A program made the position numbers and the translations under genes. Shown piece by piece: positions 51,832 to 59,669 of a DNA stretch of 64,000 bases. The DNA is taken from the NCBI RefSeq assembly GCF_002843425.1, contig NZ_NKXO01000007.1:19411-83410 (forward strand), written 5' to 3'. The stretch's first letter is position 1. Each line of letters starts with the position of its first letter. This DNA is from Raineya orbicola. GTDB lineage: Bacteria > Bacteroidota > Bacteroidia > Cytophagales > Thermonemataceae. The notes under the pieces were generated by a model. That model searched no databases and had not been told where the DNA came from. It saw only the letters and a list, made by a program, of their open reading frames with translations.

Positions 51832-52719
51832 TTAGTATTCATCATCTACACTCACGTGTTCGTGCATAATGATAGTGTGTGTATCCAGATGATAAACATC
51901 GTGAATGCTTAATACGTGAACAACCAAATTTTCAATAGAAATAGGACTTCCGAGAGGCACTTGGGTGATGTTGGTGTGCTTGATAAACCTTCCATCTACT
52001 AAAATAACTAAACCTGAACCTACCACTTCCATAGACTTGTTTTCCTTGATAACAAGCCCCGTATCTTCACCCAAACCTATTCCCAACACTTTCGGATTGC
52101 TTACAACCGCCTGAAACAAACGTCCTATTCTGCCTCTTTGTACAAAATGAGTATCAATGATTACATCTTGAATAAGCCCCAAACCACTTGTAATTTTTAC
52201 TTCACCTTTCAGCAAAGCCTCACTGCTACTGCCCTGATAAATCATACTATCCGAAGCGGCGGCGGCACCCGCTGATGTTCCCGCAATCACAAAATTTTCG
52301 TGGTAATACTTTTGTAGCAGAAGGTCGTGAAATTTAGTTCCCCCAAGAAAAGTAGTTAGGCGGAGTTGATCGCCCCCCGTGAACATTACGGTATCGGCAT
52401 TTGCGAGGCGTTCTAAATACTCATCATCATTCGCTTGCTCTCGCTTATCAATATTGAGCATATCCACATTTTTTGCCCCTAAGTAGTTGAATGCTCTGAC
52501 ATATTCCGAGCCTACTTTTTTGGGAATTTTAGAGGCGGTGGTAATTACTTCAATCCGTGAATCTTGTTTTTTACAAGACTCGCGAATAATACGATTCAAA
52601 ATGCCTTTTTCAAAGAAGTTGAGATTTTTTTCTACATCGGGGTCAAAATTTTGTTCCGTAAAACTGCCTTTATCTACTGCACCACCTATAATAATCAGCG
52701 TTCCTTTGGGTATGTTCAT
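51832..52719 (-). CDS. cphB: Cyanophycinase
   Basis: A 295-residue S51-family serine peptidase that would cut cyanophycin (multi-L-arginyl-poly-aspartate) into beta-Asp-Arg dipeptides. It opens with GTLIIIGGAVDKG and has FTGGDQLRLT near 120, the nucleophile Ser in AGTSAGAAAASDSM near 150, and the catalytic-His region IDTHFVQRGRIGRL near 190. No signal peptide is present, so it is the cytosolic type. The synthetase cphA is not in the window; it lies 50 bp before trpE and may be co-transcribed. Confidence 0.92.
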   Translation of the reverse strand: MNIPKGTLIIIGGAVDKGSFTEQNFDPDVEKNLNFFEKGILNRIIRESCKKQDSRIEVITTASKIPKKVGSEYVRAFNYLGAKNVDMLNIDKREQANDDEYLERLANADTVMFTGGDQLRLTTFLGGTKFHDLLLQKYYHENFVIAGTSAGAAAASDSMIYQGSSSEALLKGEVKITSGLGLIQDVIIDTHFVQRGRIGRLFQAVVSNPKVLGIGLGEDTGLVIKENKSMEVVGSGLVILVDGRFIKHTNITQVPLGSPISIENLVVHVLSIHDVYHLDTHTIIMHEHVSVDDEY

Positions 52720-52800
52720 TGTTAAAATAAATTTATGTTAAGAAAATGATGAGCAAAATATCAAAAAAATACTACTTGTTAAAAATTTTAAGAAAAATTT

Positions 52801-54663
52801 TCATTTTCCCATATACACCATCAGGATTGAAATATCGGCAGGAGAAACCCCGCTAATGCGTGAGGCTTGTCCGAGTGTTTCGGGACGTATTTTTTTGAGC
52901 TTTTCTCTGCCTTCGGCGGAAAGAGCTTTTACCAAGTCGTAATTGAAATCTTCACGAATTCTGTAATTTTCTAATTCTTTCATTTTTTGGGCTGTTTCTT
53001 GTTCTTTTATCAAATAATCTTCGTACTTGATTTGAATCTCGGCTTGTTCTAATTCTTTTTCGTCGTATTTGCTCAAATATTTTCCTAAGTCTTTGTAAAG
53101 TTTGCCAAGTTGCTCCAATGAAACTTGCGGTCTTTTGAGCAATGTATAAAACGAGGTTTTTTCACGAATAGGTGAAGTGCCTATGGTTTCTAAAACTCCG
53201 TTGATGTCTTCGGGTTGTACTTTTTTCTGTTTGAGGTCGTTGAGCAAATGAGCTACCGCCTCTTCTTTCTTTTTCAATCTTTGCAGACGCTCCTCAGAGG
53301 CAAGACCAATTTTGTACCCCAATTTAGTAAGTCGGCTATCGGCATTATCCTGACGCAAGAGCAGACGATATTCGGCACGAGAAGTAAACATTCGGTAGGG
53401 TTCTTCAGTGCCTTTGTTGATAAGGTCATCTATCAGCACGCCAATATAAGCCTCGTGGCGTTGTAGAACGAAAGGTTCTTGTTCATTGATTTTCAAATGA
53501 GCATTGATGCCTGCCATTAGTCCTTGGCAGGCGGCTTCCTCGTAACCTGTTGTGCCATTGATTTGTCCTGCAAAATATAAATTTTCAATCAGTTTAGTTT
53601 CAAGGGTGAGTTTGAGTTGAGTAGGAGGAAAGTAGTCGTACTCTATGGCATAGCCCGGACGAAACATTTTTACATTTTCCAATCCGGGTATTTTGCGAAT
53701 GGCTTTATACTGCACATCTTCGGGCAGAGAAGTAGAAAAGCCATTGACATAAACTTCAATGGTTTTCCAACCTTCGGGTTCAATAAAGATTTGGTGGCGT
53801 TCTTTATCTGCAAAGCGATTGATTTTATCTTCTACCGAAGGGCAATAGCGAGGACCTATGCCTTGTATTCTGCCCGTAAACATTGGTGATTTATCAAAAC
53901 CTGTTCGCAAAATATCGTGAACTTCTTGGTTGGTGTAAGTTATCCAACAACTCAATTGCTTTTCAAGCAAAGGGGTATCCAGAAAAGAAAAACGTTCAGG
54001 TTTTTCGTCCCCAGGTTGCTCTTCCATTGCTTGGTAATTGATAGTCCTGCCGTCAAGGCGTGGGGGGGTGCCTGTTTTCATTCTGCCTGCTTCAAAACCC
54101 AGTTCTACAAGTTGTTCGGTGATGCCTGTGGCGGCTTTTTCGCCTGTTCTACCACCCCCAAAGCGTTTTTCGCCGATATGTATGACACCATTCAGGAACG
54201 TTCCACTGGTTAGGATAACGGCTTTGCTTCGGATTTCCAGCCCCATACTTGTTTTTACGCCTACCGCTCTTTTATCTTTCACCAAGATGCCTGTAACCAT
54301 ATCTTGCCAAAAATCCAAATTCGGAATGGCTTCCAAAGCCAAACGCCATTCTTCGGCAAAACGCATTCTATCGTTTTGGCTACGTGGGCTCCACATCGCA
54401 GGACCTTTGGAGCGGTTGAGCATACGAAACTGAATGGCAGTTTTATCGGTAATAATTCCTGAAAGTCCTCCAAGAGCATCTATTTCTCTGATGATTTGCC
54501 CTTTGGCAACGCCTCCCATAGCAGGATTGCAAGACATCTGCCCAATCACCTGCATATTCATTGTTATCAGAAGCACTTTTGAACCCATCGTAGCGGCGGA
54601 GGCGGCGGCTTCGTTGCCTGCGTGTCCTGCTCCTACCACAATCACATCATATTCAGGAAACAT
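52801..54663 (-). CDS. mnmG: tRNA uridine-5-carboxymethylaminomethyl modification enzyme MnmG (GidA)
   Basis: With MnmE it modifies U34 of certain tRNAs. The 620-residue FAD enzyme begins VIVVGAGHAGNEAAASAATMG, with NPAMGGVAKGQIIREIDALGG, TGTFLNGVIHIGEKRFGGGRTGE-type sequence near 150-170, RLDGRTINY, GQINGTTGYEEAACQGLMAG near 365-385, and a helical C-terminus. In many bacteria mnmG lies at the origin; here a parS-like palindrome sits 27 bp upstream of its ATG. Confidence 0.95.
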   Translation of the reverse strand: MFPEYDVIVVGAGHAGNEAAASAATMGSKVLLITMNMQVIGQMSCNPAMGGVAKGQIIREIDALGGLSGIITDKTAIQFRMLNRSKGPAMWSPRSQNDRMRFAEEWRLALEAIPNLDFWQDMVTGILVKDKRAVGVKTSMGLEIRSKAVILTSGTFLNGVIHIGEKRFGGGRTGEKAATGITEQLVELGFEAGRMKTGTPPRLDGRTINYQAMEEQPGDEKPERFSFLDTPLLEKQLSCWITYTNQEVHDILRTGFDKSPMFTGRIQGIGPRYCPSVEDKINRFADKERHQIFIEPEGWKTIEVYVNGFSTSLPEDVQYKAIRKIPGLENVKMFRPGYAIEYDYFPPTQLKLTLETKLIENLYFAGQINGTTGYEEAACQGLMAGINAHLKINEQEPFVLQRHEAYIGVLIDDLINKGTEEPYRMFTSRAEYRLLLRQDNADSRLTKLGYKIGLASEERLQRLKKKEEAVAHLLNDLKQKKVQPEDINGVLETIGTSPIREKTSFYTLLKRPQVSLEQLGKLYKDLGKYLSKYDEKELEQAEIQIKYEDYLIKEQETAQKMKELENYRIREDFNYDLVKALSAEGREKLKKIRPETLGQASRISGVSPADISILMVYMGK

Positions 54664-54689
54664 AGTTGTAAAATCTTTGAGAATAAAAA

Positions 54690-54705
54690 AGTTTCACGTG
54701 AAACA
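54690..54705. promoter_or_regulatory. parS: parS-like ParB (Spo0J) binding site upstream of mnmG
   Basis: AGTTTCACGTGAAACA matches the universal bacterial parS palindrome TGTTTCACGTGAAACA at 15 of 16 positions (only the first base differs); the inner GTTTCACGTGAAAC is a perfect palindrome. Such a 14 bp palindrome by chance in 64 kb is unlikely. parS sites cluster near oriC and often by gidA/mnmG. No parA or parB lies in the window. Confidence 0.85.
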
Positions 54706-54710
54706 ATATG

Positions 54711-54718
54711 CAAAATTA
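54711..54718 (-). promoter_or_regulatory. -7 promoter element of mnmG
   Basis: TAATTTTG on the minus strand (complement of 54711-54718). No clear -33. The start of transcription would fall at about 54705, so the parS-like site would lie at or just inside the transcript's 5' end. Confidence 0.4.
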
Positions 54719-54796
54719 CAAATTTTTTGCCATTACTTTTGCTTTACTGAATTCATTTTCAAAAAAGAAAAGGTTTTATTGAGGCAGGTTGCTGAA

Positions 54797-55444
54797 TTAC
54801 TTCAAATTTTCGTGTTTTCGGATAAGCTCGTTGAGTAGTTCTTTGGCTCGGAAGAGTTGGGCTTTTACGGTGCCCATCGGAATATCCAGTTCTTCGGCAA
54901 TTTGCTGATAATCCATATCCTCAAAGTAGCGTAAAGTAAGCACTTTACGATAGTTGGTGGGTAGTTTGCTGATAAGCAAACGCAAAACCTCTATCTGTTG
55001 GCTTCTGATAGAGTTTTGTTCAATATTTTGAGCTTCATCAATGAAATCGTTGCTTTCTTCCTTGTCTGGCTTTTTTTCATCGGTTTTTTTCATAAATTGG
55101 TCAATGCTAATGATTTCAACACGCTTTTTTTTGCGTATAAAATCTATGCAGTGGTTAGTGCCTATTCTGAAAAGCCAAGAGCTAAAAGGGTGTTCAAAGC
55201 GAAATTTGTCTAAATTCTGAAAAGCCTTTACGAAAGTTTCCACGGTAATATCCTCGGCATCATCAACATTCCGAACAATTTTGAGAACCACATAGTACAA
55301 TGCCTTATTGTAACGCTTCATAAGCGTTGTCATTGCATTGTGGTCGCCTTGTTGAGCTTTCCTGATGAGTTCAAATTCTTTCTGAACTCGCGGGTTTTCA
55401 AACTCAAAATTTTCAGTAGGTTCTTTGTTTTCGTCTAAATCCAT
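54797..55444 (-). CDS. ECF-type RNA polymerase sigma factor
   Basis: A 215-residue sigma-70 family protein with region 2 (YVVLKIVRNVDDAEDITVETFVKAFQNLDKF; RTNHCIDF-like IGTNHCIDFIRKKKR) and region 4 (LPTNYRKVLTLRYFEDMDYQ, then IAEELDIPMGTVKAQLFRAKELL). An acidic lysine-rich insertion separates them. No anti-sigma gene follows; mnmG does. The gene overlaps the upstream glycosyltransferase gene by 10 nt, which suggests coupled translation. Target genes are unknown. Confidence 0.9.
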   Translation of the reverse strand: MDLDENKEPTENFEFENPRVQKEFELIRKAQQGDHNAMTTLMKRYNKALYYVVLKIVRNVDDAEDITVETFVKAFQNLDKFRFEHPFSSWLFRIGTNHCIDFIRKKKRVEIISIDQFMKKTDEKKPDKEESNDFIDEAQNIEQNSIRSQQIEVLRLLISKLPTNYRKVLTLRYFEDMDYQQIAEELDIPMGTVKAQLFRAKELLNELIRKHENLK

Positions 55445-56574
55445 TGTTCGGGTTTACTGAAATACGATTTTATGCCTACAAATATGATAAAAAATACATA
55501 CAAAAAATCATATAACCACCAAGAAAAATAAGCAGAAGCAAAATACAATTTTTTTGCGTTCAAGTATTGTACCAAACTCCAAAAAATAAGGCGAAAGCCG
55601 CATATCCCCAACAGGGCAATTTCTTGCCACTGCCAAATTTCTTTTTGAAAAGGATATGCACAAAGCAATAACGTCAAAGCCAACCAAAATAGTACGTGAG
55701 AGCCGTTTTGCAAGGCTAAAAAAAACTGATGTTTCTTTTGGTAATACTTTCCAACGCTCAAATGTCTTTTTTTTTGCCGAAACCAAGCTCTCCAAGTAGT
55801 TTTGGGAATAGAAATGACCTGTGCTTGCGAGTGGGTGCATACGGCAACATTGTTTCTATTAGCATTGGCATTGACGAATAAGTCGTCATCTCCTCCAACA
55901 ATTTTCAGGTGATTATGAAATCCTTTACTTGCAAGAAATAAACTTTTAGTGTAAGCAAGATTTCTTCCTACGCCCATATAAGGCAACTTTGCCAAAGCGT
56001 AGCTAATATACTGAATAGCTGTAAAAAATGTTTCATAACGTATGAGCCAATTTAGAAAGCCTTTTTCTTTTTGGTAGGGCGAAGTACCTAAAACGATTTG
56101 TTTTTCTTTTGTAAATTCTTGTGCCGTAAGAGCAATCCAATTTTCGGAATTGGGTAGGCAGTCGGCATCTGTAAAAAGGAGATGTTCGTATTTAGCGGCA
56201 CGAATAGCCAGCGTAAGAGCGTATTTTTTGTGGCTAATGTGTTCGGGGGTGTGGTCTATATGCAGAACCCGCAAACGAGGCTCTTTTCGTTGCTCATCTC
56301 GTAAGAAAAGCTCTGTTTCGTCAGAGGAGCGGTCGTTTGCGACAATAATTTCAAATTCAGGGTAGTTTTGTCTGTATAAAATGGGCAAAAGTTTTTTCAG
56401 ATTTTCCAGTTCGTTGTGTGCCGCTACAATAACCGATACAGGTTTCTGGAAATCAAAATCAATTTCTTTTTTGGCTTTATGAAATAGAATACGTAAGAAA
56501 ACAAATAATAGGTATAAAATTTGAACCAACGCAAACGAAGCCGTTGCGTACAAAAGAATTTCCGAAAACAACAT
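55435..56574 (-). CDS. Glycosyltransferase family 2, membrane-associated
   Basis: A 379-residue GT2 enzyme: N-terminal TM, GT-A fold with SVIVAAHNELENLKKLLP, VANDRSSDETE, LFTDADCLPN near 135 (DxD), GGDDDLFV near 230 and a distal RQKKRHLSVG (variant of the QxxRW motif), then C-terminal helices (~285-370). It would transfer an activated sugar to a lipid or polysaccharide at the inner membrane. It overlaps the ECF sigma gene; the TAGATTTG box at 56607-56614 (minus) may drive both. Confidence 0.88.
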   Translation of the reverse strand: MLFSEILLYATASFALVQILYLLFVFLRILFHKAKKEIDFDFQKPVSVIVAAHNELENLKKLLPILYRQNYPEFEIIVANDRSSDETELFLRDEQRKEPRLRVLHIDHTPEHISHKKYALTLAIRAAKYEHLLFTDADCLPNSENWIALTAQEFTKEKQIVLGTSPYQKEKGFLNWLIRYETFFTAIQYISYALAKLPYMGVGRNLAYTKSLFLASKGFHNHLKIVGGDDDLFVNANANRNNVAVCTHSQAQVISIPKTTWRAWFRQKKRHLSVGKYYQKKHQFFLALQNGSHVLFWLALTLLLCAYPFQKEIWQWQEIALLGICGFRLIFWSLVQYLNAKKLYFASAYFSWWLYDFLYVFFIIFVGIKSYFSKPEQWI

Positions 56575-56616
56575 AGCGTAGAGGTGTTTTTAAGTTAGAA
56601 ATGTTGCAAATCTAAT

Positions 56617-56922
56617 TTATTGCACTATTTCCAAAATGCTTCTGAAAGCCACAAACTTATCTTTATAGCGTTCGGAGTGTTCGGCTTGGAGTTTGGGGGC
56701 AAACTCTCGCTGATAGCGTTCTAAATCTTGCATTGAGGCACAAATATACTGAAAGGCATACGTAAAGCCATCGTTTTCGGTTTCTGTAAGCAAACGCATA
56801 ATTTTGTTTTCCAAAAAACAACCTGTACGCATTACGTCAGGAATGTGTTTGGAGAGCATCCAGTTGAGCCACTCTTCGTGAATATTTTTTTCAATATTTA
56901 CGGTTACATTATAGACAATCAT
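56617..56922 (-). CDS. DUF4286 family protein
   Basis: A 101-residue protein starting MIVYNVTVNIEKNIHEEWLN, the family's typical start, followed by HIPDVMRTGCFLENKIMRLL and YAFQYICASMQDLERYQ. It is a ferredoxin-like alpha/beta (dimeric barrel) protein of unknown function. The upstream ATG 56991 overlaps the end of recA and would add 23 residues encoded by a GC-rich hairpin; the internal ATG 56922 fits the family better. Confidence 0.85.
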   Translation of the reverse strand: MIVYNVTVNIEKNIHEEWLNWMLSKHIPDVMRTGCFLENKIMRLLTETENDGFTYAFQYICASMQDLERYQREFAPKLQAEHSERYKDKFVAFRSILEIVQ

Positions 56923-56940
56923 AGCTTTGAAGTGAGTTTT

Positions 56941-56973
56941 TTCGGGGGCTTCGCCTTCGGCGAAGCCCCCGAA
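56941..56973. repeat. GC-rich perfect hairpin between recA and the DUF4286 gene
   Basis: TTCGGGGGCTTCGCC (56941-56955) and GGCGAAGCCCCCGAA (56959-56973) are perfect inverted repeats around a TTC loop: a 15 bp stem, far richer in GC than its surroundings. There is no T run following on either strand, so it is not a standard terminator. It may be one copy of a REP-like intergenic repeat. Confidence 0.75.
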
Positions 56974-56983
56974 CCATTTATTA

Positions 56984-58111
56984 TTATTCATTTTCTAACT
57001 CTTTTACTTCGGTCTCGGCTTCTTGCTCTTCTTGTTTTACTTTAGCTTTCTCTTCGCTTGTAATTTCACCGATTTTAGCTCCTGCGGCAACTTTCTCCTT
57101 GATTTTTTGCTTCAATTCTTCTACCAAATCGGGGTTTTCTTCAAGCATTATTTGGAGTTTCTCCTTCCCCAAAGCGATTTTGGTTCCGTTGTAATAATAA
57201 TTTGCTCCTGATTTTTTCAGAACCCCTAATTCGGTTGCCAATTCTGCAACTTCCCCCACTTTGTTGATGCCTTTACCAAAAAGAATCTCAAATTCTACTT
57301 GCTTGAAAGGAGGTGCCACTTTGTTTTTTACAATTCTTACACGTGTTTTGCTACCAATGGGGTTTTCATCAGCGTCCTTGATTTGCCCAATTTTGCGAAT
57401 ATCTATCCTTACAGAAGCATAATATTTGAGGGCATTTCCGCCTGTGGTAGTTTCAGGACTACCAAACATTACGCCGATTTTTTCACGAAGTTGGTTGATA
57501 AAAATGCAACAACAATTGGTTTTGGAAATGAGGCTAGTGAGCTTTCGCATAGCTTGCGACATTAGGCGAGCTTGTAAGCCCATTTTGCTATCACCCATTT
57601 CGCCGTCTATTTCGGCTTTGGGAACAAGGGCGGCAACCGAATCTATTACCACAATATCAATAGCCCCTGAGCGTATGAGTTGCTCGGCGATTTCAAGAGC
57701 CTGTTCGCCACTATCGGGTTGCGAGATAATGACTTTTTCAGGGTCCATACCCAATTTTTCGGCATAAAATCTATCAAAGGCGTGTTCGGCATCAATAAAA
57801 GCCGCAATGCCTCCTGCTTTTTGTGCCTCAATGATGGTATAAATGGCTAATGTGGTTTTTCCCGAAGCCTCGGGACCAAATATTTCTATAATTCTCCCTT
57901 TGGGAAGACCACCTACACCCAAAGCTAAATCTACGCTCAGCGAACCCGTAGGAATAACCTCCACATCTACCACTTTTTCATCGCTAAGTTTCATCACTGC
58001 CCCTTTGCCGTATGCTTTTTCAATGTTTTCCATTGTAGTTTTGAGTGCCTCCAATTTACTTTTTTCGTCAGCTGGCACTACAATCGCTTTGCTTTTTTCT
58101 TTTTTTGCCAT
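56984..58111 (-). CDS. recA: Recombinase RecA
   Basis: A 375-residue RecA: Walker [10 protein letters not shown] at 79-87, the [18 protein letters not shown] region with L1 nearby ([19 protein letters not shown]), [16 protein letters not shown] with L2 [17 protein letters not shown] near 210-225, and an acidic C-terminal tail ([14 protein letters not shown]) that is longer than in many relatives. It catalyses homologous strand exchange and LexA cleavage support. A full Bacteroidota promoter lies 20 bp upstream of its ATG. Confidence 0.96.
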   Translation of the reverse strand: MAKKEKSKAIVVPADEKSKLEALKTTMENIEKAYGKGAVMKLSDEKVVDVEVIPTGSLSVDLALGVGGLPKGRIIEIFGPEASGKTTLAIYTIIEAQKAGGIAAFIDAEHAFDRFYAEKLGMDPEKVIISQPDSGEQALEIAEQLIRSGAIDIVVIDSVAALVPKAEIDGEMGDSKMGLQARLMSQAMRKLTSLISKTNCCCIFINQLREKIGVMFGSPETTTGGNALKYYASVRIDIRKIGQIKDADENPIGSKTRVRIVKNKVAPPFKQVEFEILFGKGINKVGEVAELATELGVLKKSGANYYYNGTKIALGKEKLQIMLEENPDLVEELKQKIKEKVAAGAKIGEITSEEKAKVKQEEQEAETEVKELENE

Positions 58112-58130
58112 AAATACAAATATTTTGCTT

Positions 58131-58160
58131 CAAAAATACAAATTACTGATTTTTTTCAAA
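58131..58160 (-). promoter_or_regulatory. Bacteroidota-type promoter of recA (minus strand)
   Basis: On the minus strand: TTTG (complement of 58157-58160), 18 bp spacer, TATTTTTG (complement of 58131-58138). I saw no obvious LexA palindrome. Confidence 0.6.
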
Positions 58161-58241
58161 GGTTTTCACAAAATAAAAAATCTTATCCGTAAATTTTTTG
58201 AGGAGTAAGTTAAAATTTTTGGAAAAATACTTTTTAGCTCG

Positions 58242-59663
58242 TTACTCGGCGGCTTTGAGTAATATTTTTTCAAACTTACTTCGCATAGTGGCATATTTGC
58301 CTTCATACTGATTGGCAATTATCGCAAAGCAACGCTTTTCACCTTTGGAATTTGTAAAATATCCCGCAAAAGCAATTACGCCCCGCATACTGCCTGTTTT
58401 GGCTTGTAAATTGCCCTGCAAAATGGTATTTTTGCCAAATCCTGTAAGTGTCCCTGAAATACCTGCTACGGGCAAACTTTTTACAAAAGTTTCATTTTGA
58501 GCCATTTTTACGAGCATCTGACAAATAGCAAAAGCCGTAGAAGTATTAAGCCGTGATAGTCCGCTACCATCGTTGAAGTTCAAACCTTTGCTTTCAATGC
58601 CTTTTTTTAGCCAAAACTCCAATATTTTTGCTCCTGCTTCACTTTCTTTGCCCCAATATTTACCTAACTGCCTAAAAAGTCCTTCGGCATAGAGATTTAC
58701 GCTGTATAGATTGATTTCTCTGATTATTTCGGCAAGCGTAGGTGAACTTATGCTGTCTAAAATGATGAGTTTTTCATTGATAGCTTCAAAGCTGAAAGAG
58801 GCTTCTTGGCTAACTGAAAGCCCCCTTTTTTGCAAATAGTCTTTCAGCAAAAAAGCAGTTACATACGGCGGATTAGGCATTGCCCCCTTGATAAAAAAAC
58901 TACTTTCTTGTGGCACTGTGCCACGAACAAAATTTTCATAATGAAAGGGATAACCATCAATGTAAGCATTATCGCCTGTGCCTTTAGGGGCAGTGAGAAT
59001 TTCCCCCTTGAACTTCAAAAAGGGTAGAGTAGGGTCAGTGCCGAGAATTTGAGCCTTTTCACCAACTTTGGAAGCAGGTTTTAAGAGCAATTTATACTCG
59101 TTATCGCTGATGTTCAAACCATAGGCGGCAGAGCCATAATAGTTGCCCAAATCTTCTTTTATCCAACCTTCGGGAATAGCGTTTTGCTCAAAATAAGCCC
59201 CTACGCCCACAACTTGCCCCTCAATTTTCTGAACTTTTAGGTTTTGTAAAATCTTATACCAACGCTCCCAAATTTGCTCTCTGGAAAGAACTCCCTTAAA
59301 ATCTGTACTGCCTAACGTTATATCACCTCCGCCGATAATGTATAAATTGCCCTTGAGTGTGCCGTTTTCAATTTTGCCGCTGTGTGCCAGCTGTGTTTGA
59401 AAGCGAAAATCTTTGCCTAAAACCTCTAATGCCGTAGCGGTTGTCCATAGTTTATGACAAGAAGCCACATTCATTTTTTTGTGCATATTTTTTTCGGCAA
59501 GCACTTTGCCTGTTTGTGCGTCCATTAGGCAAAATGCCAAAAAGCCTTGCTTCAGCAGACTATCGTTTTCTAATGAATTTAGTGCCTCTGAAAGATTTTG
59601 AGCTTGCAAACTTTGTAAGTACAATACCCCCAAGCAAAGTTTTACTAAAATTTTAGCTTTCAT
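58242..59663 (-). CDS. dacB: D-alanyl-D-alanine carboxypeptidase/endopeptidase (PBP4, S13 family)
   Basis: A 473-residue periplasmic peptidase with a signal peptide (~1-21, ending SLQAQ). Catalytic motifs: SxxK in VASCHKLWTT near 68, NISDNEYKLLL near 198 (SxN), and KTG in LQAKTGSMRGVIAFAGYF near 430. A long insert after the SxxK motif is typical of PBP4. It trims or opens peptidoglycan cross-links. Separated by 6 bp from lnt in the same transcription unit. Confidence 0.92.
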   Translation of the reverse strand: MKAKILVKLCLGVLYLQSLQAQNLSEALNSLENDSLLKQGFLAFCLMDAQTGKVLAEKNMHKKMNVASCHKLWTTATALEVLGKDFRFQTQLAHSGKIENGTLKGNLYIIGGGDITLGSTDFKGVLSREQIWERWYKILQNLKVQKIEGQVVGVGAYFEQNAIPEGWIKEDLGNYYGSAAYGLNISDNEYKLLLKPASKVGEKAQILGTDPTLPFLKFKGEILTAPKGTGDNAYIDGYPFHYENFVRGTVPQESSFFIKGAMPNPPYVTAFLLKDYLQKRGLSVSQEASFSFEAINEKLIILDSISSPTLAEIIREINLYSVNLYAEGLFRQLGKYWGKESEAGAKILEFWLKKGIESKGLNFNDGSGLSRLNTSTAFAICQMLVKMAQNETFVKSLPVAGISGTLTGFGKNTILQGNLQAKTGSMRGVIAFAGYFTNSKGEKRCFAIIANQYEGKYATMRSKFEKILLKAAE

Positions 59664-59669
59664 AATTGC

